Assembly: GCA_029378245.1 (NCBI GenBank) | Contig: JARKIF010000439.1 | Span: 1-18,435, forward strand | Direction: 5' to 3' | DNA: 18,435 nt | Source of the DNA: Roridomyces roridus | Taxonomy: Eukaryota > Basidiomycota > Agaricomycetes > Agaricales > Mycenaceae | Translations under genes and position numbers: made by a program | Shown here: positions 1-7,178 of the stretch, piece after piece | Layout of the letters: every line of letters begins with the position of its first letter | Numbering within the stretch: the first letter of the stretch is position 1 | The notes under the pieces: model-generated | What the model was told of the DNA's origin: nothing | Database searches by the model: none | The model's input: only the letters and a program-made list of their open reading frames with translations

Positions 1-566
1 TCCTTCGCGTCTGAAGCTGAGGAAGAAGCTTCAGTGGACTCGTCCTCCCGTTTACGCTTCTTCTTTTTCTCGCCGTTTTCTACAGCTTTTTGGAATGTCA
101 AAAGTCAGAAATTACGGGCGGGAGAAACTCACGTTCAACGGCCGCCTCTACGGTCTCTGCCTCCACCTCCGCATGCTTGCGTTTCTTCTTCTTCTTTTCC
201 GGCTCTTCCGCTAAATGGTCAACACACATAAAAAAACATATTCCGAAACTTACCAGCCTCTGACTTTACTTCAGCCGCAGTCTCTGCATCCACCTCCCCA
301 TCCATCGTATCCTTCTTCTTTTCTTCTTCTTACGCTCTCCATCCTCGCCTTTTCACCGTCAATAATTGAAGCGCCCTGAAAAACAAGGTCAACGCACCAC
401 CAGCCTCCGCATGCCGCTTCTTGCTCTTCTTCTCCTTCACATCCCGGTCATCAATGGGTTGTCCGTCACCCTGCCCTCCGCTGCACGCTGTTCCTTCTCA
501 GCAGCCTTCTGCTCCTTCGATCTTTTTGACTTTCAATTTTTTCGGAACCTCCAAGTCTGCTGTCAT
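1..566 (-). CDS. Lysine-rich, nucleolar-type protein (partial, 3' end beyond left edge)
   Basis: I do not recognise the family. Minus-strand exons 398-?, 328-254, 210-133 and 85-1 join in frame across introns 329-397, 211-253 and 86-132, with donors GTGCGT, GTAAGT and GTGAGT. The product is built from repeated basic blocks (KKSKKRHAEAG, KKKKKRKHAEVEAET, KKKKRKREDE) separated by acidic Glu/Ala stretches, then a Ser-rich segment running off the edge. This looks like a nuclear/nucleolar localisation region; the N-terminus of a Dbp3-like helicase or another ribosome-biogenesis factor is one possibility. The 5' end is unresolved. An ATG at 566 starts MTADLEVPKKLKVKK but meets an in-frame TGA at 498-500. 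The neighbouring frame at about 529-473 (KRSKEQKAAEKEQRAAEGR) looks more protein-like, so a further intron, an upstream first exon or an indel is needed. Coding nature is fairly likely; identity is unknown. Confidence 0.5.
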
Positions 567-1162
567 TGTGTGTTGAGAACTGCGCCGTCTAGTTTGTATG
601 CCAAGTCTAGCAGAGCCCAAGCCGAGTCTAGAGGTCCAAGAGGGAAGAGGAAAAAATACGAGTCGGCTTTATGCTTGTTTAGCTCTAGACCGAAAGGGAA
701 AGCCCGAAGGACACAGCCATCGACACCGAAGACTTTCACAAAGCTAAAGGAGACTGAATGTAGCGGAAAAGAACGATGGAACAAGCAATGTTTACAAGCA
801 CTACAATAATACACGGTTCCGAAGGGTACATACAGGGTATAGTCTCCAAATAAAGGGCATGAAAGAAGTCTAGAGCTTGCACAGTGTAAGAACGGAAGCA
901 CATAGGAAGTGGAGGAGTAACTCACGAGAAAGAAATGGTCGAGCGTTGTTTGTAATCTTGGGAAGAAGGGAGAAGGGAAGGAAATCTGAAAGCGCGTCAG
1001 CAGCAGAACGAAACAATTAGAGAAACAACCCACGAAGAAGGAACGAACGAGCACTGAGTCCATATCCGAAGGAAGTAGAACACCGAAAAGATTCTAAACG
1101 CGGATGAGAAACAACATGCAAGAAGCTGGAGAGGAACTCACGATAATGAGAAACGGGCATGC
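567..1162. other. Intergenic / 5' UTR region without recognised gene
   Basis: Between the lysine-rich gene and the stop of the repeat membrane protein. The minus strand has an open frame at 563-1063, but its translation is rich in Phe, Ser, Cys and Leu in a way typical of antisense to purine-rich DNA, and it matches no family I know. The stretch may hold the promoter, 5' UTR or a short first exon of the lysine-rich gene and the 3' UTR of the membrane-protein gene. Confidence 0.4.
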
Positions 1163-3057
1163 CTATATGTGCTTGCCATTGATGATACGAGGACCCAAGC
1201 CAGGGTGGCGAACACCGAGAGCAAAGGCGATGGTGCGCTTGCCGGCGTCACCAATAACGGGGCGTCCTCGGGCGGGGCCAACGGGGGCGGGAGCAGGAGC
1301 GGCACTGCGAGCAGGAACGGTGTTGTGAGCCGGAACGGTGTTGTTGCGAGCAGGAGTCGGGTTGCGAGCAGGAGTCGGGTTGCGAGCAGGAGTCGGGTTG
1401 CGAGCAGGAGTCGGGTTGCGAGGAAGAGTCGGGTTGCGAGGAAGAGTCGGGTTGCGAGGAGCAGGGTTGCGAGCAGGAGCCGGGCTGCGAGGAGGAGCCG
1501 GGCGAGGCGCATGGTTGGCAAAGTCGCCACGGTTCACGGGTGGCTGAACAGGCCGAAGAGGAGCCCGCTCGGGGTAGACGCGGTAGGCCCGACGAGGTGG
1601 GTGGCTCTTGACCGTGTTGGCGGTGGCAGGTCTCCTTGGGGGCTGAAGCAGTTCCGCGGGTTGGGTAGCCCACATACTGGACTCTAAACCGCCGCGCCCG
1701 AAGTCGTCCTTCTTGTCTTGGATCGTTTTCACCATGGGTAGCTGGGGAGGTGGTGCCTTTATGCTCTTCTCCGAGCCCAAGTCGACCTTGTTGCTGTCCG
1801 TGCTAGGGGTCTCCTCGACCTTGACGAGTGTCTTGGGGTACTTGAGAGACTTCGGGTACCTGAATACAGCCAAGGCCATTCGGAACGGGATTGAGCGGGT
1901 AGCGCGGTAGTTCTCCTTCTTCGCGGTGTTGCCGACACGGTTGGATATGAAATGGGCAGGAATGGTTATCAAGAGCGCTGCGTATTGGAAGAGCAGCCCG
2001 AGACAACGAATGGCAAAGAATGGTGCAAGCACGCAAAAGCGGCTGGCTCTTGCTACGAACACCACGGTGATGGTCCATGAACGTCGAACCAAAAGGGAAC
2101 CGAACCTCGAATTGCGAGAGCCAATGTCGAGATGCTGTTCACGGCGAACCAAGTCGGGAGGACGACGAAACGAGCCAGAGCGATCGCCGACGCTCCAACA
2201 TAGAATGCTGCGAGGACGCAACAGCCAGTGGCTCTTGCTACGAGAACCGTGGCCGCGATCCAGGAACGCGAAACGAAACGAGAACCGGAAGCTCGAATTG
2301 CGAGGGCCAATGTCGAGATGTTGCTCACGGCGAGCCGAATGGCAAGGACGACGAAACGAGCCAGGGCGAGGGCGCAAACGATTGTCGACGCTGCAACATA
2401 GAATGGTGCAAGCACGCAAAAGCGGCTGGCTCTTGCTATGAAAACCGTGACCGCGATCCAGGAACGCCAGACGAAACGAGGACCGAAAGCTCGAATTGCG
2501 AGGGCCAATGTCGAGATAACGATCAAGGCGAACCAAATCGGAAGGACGACGCAGCGAGCGAGGGCGAGGGCGCAGTGAACGAATGTCGACGCCCCAAAGG
2601 AGACCACCCGCTTCGTGCTCGATGCCACGAAGAGCCCGCCACGTACAGCGGCGAGCAGACTGCGACCCACGAATGTCCTAACAGCCTCCCAACCACCTTG
2701 AATGACGACGGCGACGGCGAGAATGAGCCGGGTCGTCGCGGTAACTGAGGTCCAATAGATGAGACCGGACAACTGGACGATGATCTGGACCGTGAACCGG
2801 ACGGGAGGGGAGAGGAGGGCGAGAAGACGAGGGAGGAGAAGGATGAGGATGTCGAGGACGAACAGGTTGGCGCAGACGAGCACCAAAACGACGATGGAGG
2901 GCGAGACGGCCAAAACGTCCTTGACGGTGACGAATTGCACCATTTGGAGCTGAGCGAGGGCGGCGAGAACCAGCACGCCCGTGCAGAAGCCGAAGACAAA
3001 GACGAAGACGTTGTGCATGGTAATGCTGGCGCTGGGGAGCGAGGTGGAGGAAGACAT
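1163..3057 (-). CDS. Multi-pass membrane protein with tandem ~66-aa repeats and Pro/Arg/Asn-rich tail (frameshifted)
   Basis: No family recognised. The start at 3057 gives a short Ser/Thr-rich N-terminus, then hydrophobic segments at residues about 17-37, 52-82 and 86-103, and more hydrophobic stretches through the repeats. Successive units share the pattern LALAR.VVL....I..ISTLALAIRA, then RSWIA.TV..AR, then CVLA.FYV.AS. They begin near residues 164, 230 and 292, and a diverged earlier unit may lie at about 108-160. The first frame dies at 2053, inside the last unit. A frame offset by 1 nt then continues the same repeat (RRSWT, VFVARASRFCVLAPFF) and runs to a stop at 1163. With one base restored the protein would be about 631 aa. 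After the last membrane segment comes a soluble tail with Lys/Pro-rich sequence and repeated RNPTPA hexapeptides. It may be a fungal orphan membrane protein or a decaying gene; the frameshift could also be an assembly error. Confidence 0.6.
1343..1501. repeat. 18-bp minisatellite encoding RNPTPA-type repeats
   Basis: Unit gttgcgagcaggagtcgg is repeated exactly four times (1343-1414). Two copies of the variant gttgcgaggaagagtcgg follow (1415-1450), then a 15-bp variant and two more diverged 18-bp units to about 1501. On the minus strand each unit encodes a Pro-Thr-Pro-Ala-Arg-Asn or Pro-Thr-Leu-Pro-Arg-Asn hexapeptide in the tail of the membrane protein. Units keep the frame, so copy-number change would lengthen or shorten the tail without breaking it. 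Confidence 0.9.
1990..2568 (-). repeat. Tandem ~198-bp coding repeats, three recognisable units
   Basis: Units lie at about 2371-2568, 2185-2370 and 1990-2184 (the last partial and diverged at its end). They share long near-identical DNA, for example ctcgcaattcgag in all three, followed by closely similar sequence. Unit two is 12 bp shorter at its end. In the stretch after ctcgcaattcgag up to the next shared TGG, units one and two have 32 nt and unit three has 31 nt. That places a 1-nt loss in unit three, at about 2080-2105. Confidence 0.8.
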
Positions 3058-3795
3058 GAAGTCGAGAGAGGAAAGTCACAGTCACAGTCACATTATACGC
3101 AGAATCACGCGTTGTTGTGGTCAGTTTACGTGTTGTTTGCTCCAATCAACGTGCCTCGAGGCTCGAGCTGTCACGAAATGGCCATCCCTGGCGTTGGCGG
3201 AACTACTCACTTTCTGGCTACTCGGGGCGAACCAAGGCGAGATCGTTGTCTTCCAGCACCACCTCGGCACTAAATGTGGACACCGACGAAGTGCCTTCTA
3301 AATTCTTGCCGCATCTTGCTTGATACTTGATGGACTTGAAGAAGCTTGAAGATAACTTGGAGAAATTGACAACTAGTGGCCGCCCCAGACTCTCCCTCGT
3401 CGACTCTTGTTGCCCATACACTGAAGCGAAATCTGTCGCCTCGCCATCTTATATTCTCCGGAACCCAAGATTCGCCAGCGGGATTTTTCAACACAGGCAG
3501 GCGCATTGAGTCCAAGATTACCTTGCTGTTCTCATAACAGAGACCATTCATGACTGCGATATTGATTCTCCAGGCACTCGTTGAGGTTGTGCCTCTGCAA
3601 AATTGCAGGAGATACACTTACGTCGCAAGGCAAGGGTCACCACTCGAATTCCATGTCACACTGATCAAGGTACCGACTCCCGCCCCCGAAACCTAGTCAT
3701 CCGGCCAGTTCGACAACGGGCCCGTCACTGACTCAAATAATTTACTTCCGCGGAAAGGTCCGGCTATACGGTTTCGCCCTTCGTTTTTTCACTCC
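3058..3795. other. Divergent intergenic region, no gene supported
   Basis: Lies between the divergently transcribed membrane-protein gene and the F-box-like gene, so it should carry both promoters. Open frames exist on both strands (for example minus 3270-3617 and plus 3327-3509), but none shows a recognisable domain or convincing splice structure. The minus frame includes a vaguely protein-like stretch around 3430-3490, too weak to call. Confidence 0.4.
3075..3092. repeat. Short gtcaca hexanucleotide repeat (3 copies)
   Basis: Three head-to-tail copies of gtcaca lie just upstream of the membrane-protein start codon, in its likely 5' UTR. No function is implied. Confidence 0.7.
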
Positions 3796-4715
3796 ATGCT
3801 CGAACCCAAGCTCCCTGCGGACCTGGAGCGAATTATATTCGAGCTCGCAGCACACGAGGACCGTCAGACAACCCTCGATATCATCCTCGTCGCTCGCCGG
3901 TGCCGTGCGTGGTAGGTGCAAAGTTCTCTTTTGTTTCATGACTGACTCTATTACCAGGATTGAACGCATATTATACCGCTCCCTCGTAGTATGTCAGTCG
4001 AGCTGGGGGCTTCCTATCCTCTTGCGCACCCTCGAGTCTGACCCAGACCGCTTTGCCGAGCTCACAAAGGCCGTACGGATTGACCCCTATATAACCCTGA
4101 ACACACCTGCAGTGAGCCGAATCCTCTCCATCTGCACCGGGATTGTTCACCTCGTGGACATCTCCTACGGACGCACTCCCTTGTCCGTCATCCACCGACT
4201 CCGACTCGAACGAATGTGCATCAGCCTCGACGCCATCGAGTCCACCCCCCGAGCATGCCTTCCGGTCGCCAGCATTCGCACGTCTCACCCACCTACAACT
4301 CCTCGACCCGCCAAAAACCTGGCCCCGCATCCCGTTCTCCGACCTGCCCTCCCTAACACACCTCGCACTTCACAACTACGTCGCAGACATCCGCACCGAA
4401 AACGTTCCGGTCCTCCAAAACATTCTCGCGAGCTGTCCGTTGCTCGAGATGCTCGTTGTCTGCATACCGTTTTGCCGGCCTCAGGACAGGAATGCGGAGA
4501 CTGCGCGTTTGTTGGCTGATATGCCTCAAATTGTGGTTCTGTCGCGACCAAATAATTCGAGTCATGATCTGTGGCCTCAGGAGCAGTATGCTGCGCAGGA
4601 GACGACTCTCATTCGTGATCCCTGGCGCAAGAAGGTACGCCTTTCATTCCAATGCCAACTCACTCTCATTCCTTTCCAGCACACGAGGAGACGTCGCAAT
4701 AAAAGAACGGTCTAG
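3796..4715 (+). pseudogene. F-box-like protein of Agaricomycete type, apparent 1-nt frameshift
   Basis: Proteins of this widespread Agaricomycete family resemble F-box proteins (Skp1/cullin adaptors), usually with unknown targets. Exon 1 (3796-3911) encodes an LPADLERIIFELAA motif and LVARRCRAW. Intron 3912-3957 (GTAGGT...CCAG) joins it to IERILYRSLVV, which gives the expected helical pattern. The frame then runs to about 4250, where the leucine-rich-like continuation (FARLTHLQLL, SLTHLALHNY, LEMLVV) is in another frame. Dropping one C from the C6 run at 4245-4250 joins them as ESTPEHAFRSPAFARLTHL. An optional in-frame intron at 4635-4679 precedes a basic C-terminus and the TAG at 4713-4715. 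The corrected length is about 275 aa. It is either a recently broken gene or a sequence error. Its stop faces the ISA1 stop 61 bp away. Confidence 0.7.
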
Positions 4716-4776
4716 GGTAAAAAGTAGGGCGTGTTCGTGATAATAGATACAAGCTGTAGTTATAATGGGGATACAA

Positions 4777-5493
4777 TTATTGCGAACCTACGGTGAAAGA
4801 CTCTCCGCACCCACACGCATCCTTTATATTAGGGTTTTTGAATGCGAACTTGGCACTGTCGGGCTATCAGTAACGTAAGCGGAGAGAAAAGATTAGACAC
4901 CGACCTGAGAGGATCCTCCGCCCAGTCCATCTCACTGCCAATGATCGAGAAGAGAGCCTTGCTGTCTATGAGCACGCGCACTCCGTCCTGCTCCACCACC
5001 TCGTCAAACTTCCCAGGCTTTTCCACGTACTCCAAGTGGTATGCCAAGCCGGCACACCCCTTGTTGCGCACACCGATTCGTATTAACTGTGGTGTCGGTC
5101 CGTTCATGAGCATTCGTAGACGGGTGACAGCTTCGGGTGTCTGCAAGATATTAAGACTGGGCTATCAGCAAGAAAACTGAAAAGACGAACGATAGTCAGC
5201 GCTGCTTTGGTCGCTCTGAGCACAGGACGTGGTTTCTCGGCCTTTGGCACCGGAGGAGGTCGAGCGACAACCTGAGGCGCCGCTGCGTCGGGAGACAGGG
5301 TGATCGCAGACGGGATGACGACAGGAGGAGACTCCGGAAGCAGCGGAGCATGTTCTTGTGGTGTTGCAGGGCGATATGCAGACATCATGGCCCTGCGAGT
5401 TGGTCCGGTCGTGGCCATGCATGGATAGAGAAAGGGGAGCGACGAAAAGCGTGCTGCGTTGGGTAGGCGTCCCAAACGTACGAGGTTGGACAT
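4777..5493 (-). CDS. ISA1: Mitochondrial iron-sulfur assembly protein ISA1 (A-type carrier, HesB/IscA family)
   Basis: A-type Fe-S carrier needed with its partners ISA2 and IBA57 to make [4Fe-4S] clusters in the mitochondrial matrix. Three exons join in frame (5493-5191, 5140-4905, 4855-4777) across introns 5141-5190 (GTTCGT...TGCAG) and 4856-4904 (GTCGGT...GACAG), giving 205 aa. The three ligand cysteines are present: C130 in RNKGCAGLAYH, and C194 and C196 in the C-terminal DACGCGESF. The core YVEKPGKFDEVVEQDG and VLIDSKALFSIIGSEMDW is near textbook. The chosen start gives MSNLVRLGRLPNAARFSSL, an Arg-rich acid-free presequence suited to mitochondrial import; an in-frame ATG also lies upstream at 5550. 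A variable Pro/Ala-rich linker separates presequence and domain. The donor GTCGGT is weak, but the join is fixed by family conservation (DPL/SAKFAFKNPN). Confidence 0.93.
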
Positions 5494-5587
5494 GGTGGAG
5501 GAAAGAAAGGACGAGACGGTCCACGGACGCAGATGACGGGATCCAGACAAGATCTGGAATGACTAACGGTGGCTATGCAGTCCTGAG

Positions 5588-5592
5588 CCAAT
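5588..5592 (+). promoter_or_regulatory. CCAAT box upstream of ISA1
   Basis: The sequence ccaatca lies about 95 bp upstream of the ISA1 start, in the orientation opposite to the gene. CCAAT is the core site of the fungal HAP/CBC complex, which works in either orientation. Assignment to ISA1 is inference from position. Confidence 0.4.
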
Positions 5593-5600
5593 CACAGACG

Positions 5601-5738
5601 GCACATTTCCTTCTCGACTCTACAGCTTCAAATATTCCTTGTGCTATTGCGTATCGCGTCCAATTGGCCGCACATTTCCTTCTCGAATCTACAGCTTCAA
5701 ATGTTCCTTGTGGTATTGCATATCGCGTCCAATTGGCC
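5601..5738. repeat. 69-bp direct tandem duplication with palindromic CCAATTGG
   Basis: Two head-to-tail copies (5601-5669 and 5670-5738) differ at only a few positions (ctcgactc/ctcgaatc, aatattcc/aatgttcc, gtgctattgcgt/gtggtattgcat). Each ends in gcgtccaattggcc, which puts a CCAATTGG palindrome at 5660-5667 and 5729-5736, about 167 and 236 bp upstream of the ISA1 start. The duplication sits between the ISA1 start and the DUF6699 stop. Confidence 0.9.
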
Positions 5739-5840
5739 GCAGGCTAGTCTACATACTAATAAAACAGTGTTCCAGGTAACAATACATAATGGGTGGGGTA
5801 TGAGGGGTCGCCAGGGGGGTATAATCATGTCGCGTCGCGT

Positions 5841-6479
5841 TCAGCTCAGGACGAGGAGCCAGTGGTTTGGTTCATTCTGCGGCCTGAGGCCGGCGAACGT
5901 CACTCGACCCTGTTCCAGCCAGTCGACTCTCTTCAAACCCTTCTTTCTCTCCTCGACCTGCATCTTGGGGTTGGGCATCCGCTGCCAGCGACTGATAAAC
6001 GCGCTCGACACCTGCTGCCTGGTACCGTCGGGCAAGCCTTCATAGACTTGGCCTTGCACTCCTGTGCGCAAGCCCTCGTATATGCCCTTGAGCACGTCAC
6101 ACACGCGAATGTAACGCATGCCCGGTGCGCAGCGAATCTCAATCTGCCAAAGCAGCCTCGGGTGAACGAGGAGCATGGACTGCACTGGGGGCGATGTCGC
6201 GCAGTCCTGTACACTGAGCTTGGACTGGACCATGATGTTCTCGACTGGGAAGGTGACGTCAAAGTATACATGGGGATGGGGTGTTTGCCCAGTGAACTGC
6301 AGCACTGGGTGGAGGACGGGTGGGCCCACGACGGGAACCGTCATGGGAAGATACGCGAACGCGTTATCAGGTGGGGTCATTGGCCCATACGACGACGGCA
6401 GGGACGAGATGGAGTGTGAGGGAGAGGGGGTGGGCGGGTACTGCACATTGGTGTCAAAGTGGACGTGCTTGCCTGGCAT
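5841..6479 (-). CDS. DUF6699-type protein
   Basis: A single-exon 212-aa protein beginning MPGKHVHFDTN, the opening typical of the DUF6699 family that is expanded in Agaricomycetes. Residues about 15-60 are Pro/Ser/Tyr-rich and probably disordered. The globular part (about 60-212) includes PHPHVYFDVTFP, VQSKLSVQDCA, IEIRCAPGMRYIRVCDVLKGIYEGLR and a C-terminal FAGLRPQ...HWLL, which fits the conserved motif order of the domain. No catalytic motif is evident and the biochemical role is unknown; members often occur in many copies per genome. No signal peptide or membrane segment is present. Confidence 0.8.
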   Translation of the reverse strand: MPGKHVHFDTNVQYPPTPSPSHSISSLPSSYGPMTPPDNAFAYLPMTVPVVGPPVLHPVLQFTGQTPHPHVYFDVTFPVENIMVQSKLSVQDCATSPPVQSMLLVHPRLLWQIEIRCAPGMRYIRVCDVLKGIYEGLRTGVQGQVYEGLPDGTRQQVSSAFISRWQRMPNPKMQVEERKKGLKRVDWLEQGRVTFAGLRPQNEPNHWLLVLS

Positions 6480-7178
6480 TGTAAAGTGGGGCGGGGAATT
6501 GGGGTATCAGACGGTCCAACGACGCGATTATAAGCTGCTGTGGCTGGGCGCGTGGGGCAGTCATATTTAGGCGCGCGACGGTCACCGCGAATCCGCAGTG
6601 AGTCAGTCGAGGTCATGTCGATTCCAATTCTGGTCGCACGGCGGTGCCATAGGCGCCCACACATCAGTCTATCACGACTGTGATCTATCCATTCCTGCTT
6701 CGATGGATTGCCTTTCTTTTGGGTGTTCTTGCCCTCGAGAGATAAATGAAACCCGCGCCATTTTAATTCAACGTCTTGTGTACGTCTGAAAAAATTGGGT
6801 GGAGACGAGGTCAGTACTGCACTCCCGCGGCCATCGTGCACCTTGTCGGCGCCACTTGAGCTGTAGAGACGGGGCAGTGTGGAGACCAGGGTAGATAATC
6901 ACGGGCTTCTTTGAATTTGGGCGGGATGGAGTGAATTAGGCGCTCAAATGTGGCGGGCGGTGCTCGGAAGGTAACGTTAACACCGGTACCCAAGTTTGCC
7001 GCAAAAGCTGTCGAGTCATTCAGAAGAGCAAGCTGTAGAGACTAGTGGCTTTTGGGCAGCTCGGGCCTCCACATATATCCACCCAATCCAGACGATGGCA
7101 ATATATAATTCGAAGGAAGAGATAAACATCCTGCGCGAAATCGCGAGGCTAGAATACAAATGTCAAAAGTCGAGGGCC
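6480..7178. other. Intergenic region, no gene supported
   Basis: A 699-bp stretch between the DUF6699 start and the BAR-SH3 gene stop. Minus-strand open frames at 6377-6841 and 6811-6993 and a plus-strand frame at 6996-7241 lack recognisable domains. The minus frame at 6811-6993 (a PPATFERLIHSIPPKFKEARDYLPW segment) is the most protein-like but has no ATG in reach and no clear splicing partner. A small undetected gene cannot be excluded. Confidence 0.35.

Larger units (their letters stand above)
5494..5840. other. ISA1 upstream region / DUF6699 3' region
   Basis: A 347-bp gap between the ISA1 start codon and the DUF6699 gene stop, both on the minus strand. It contains a duplicated 69-bp block and several CCAAT motifs (listed separately). 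I see no coding sequence in it. Confidence 0.6.

Noticed and set aside
563..1063. Minus-strand 166-codon open frame
   Set aside because: Phe/Ser/Cys/Leu-rich composition typical of the complement of purine-rich non-coding DNA; no motif and no splice link to neighbours.
2110..2536. The second minus-strand frame being coding through all repeats (possible dual coding)
   Set aside because: In the upstream units this frame gives Arg/Ser-rich text with no membrane pattern. It is open only because the GC-rich repeats lack stops in it; it becomes the real frame only after the 1-nt loss near 2080-2105.
2077..2748. Long plus-strand open frame antisense to the membrane repeats
   Set aside because: Highly polar, repetitive Cys/Asn/Glu-rich translation that simply mirrors the repeated sense strand; the hydrophobic minus-strand frame explains the sequence better.
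5641..5760. Exact CBC:HapX composite site at the CCAAT boxes
   Set aside because: The sequence 12 nt after the CCAAT cores does not match the RWT half-site described in Aspergillus, so only plain CCAAT boxes are claimed.
5793..6419. 208-codon plus-strand open frame
   Set aside because: Antisense to the DUF6699 gene, which has clear family motifs on the other strand.
6377..6841. 154-codon minus-strand frame upstream of the DUF6699 gene
   Set aside because: Overlaps the DUF6699 N-terminus in another frame and has no recognisable domain; its upstream part is too weak to call a gene.
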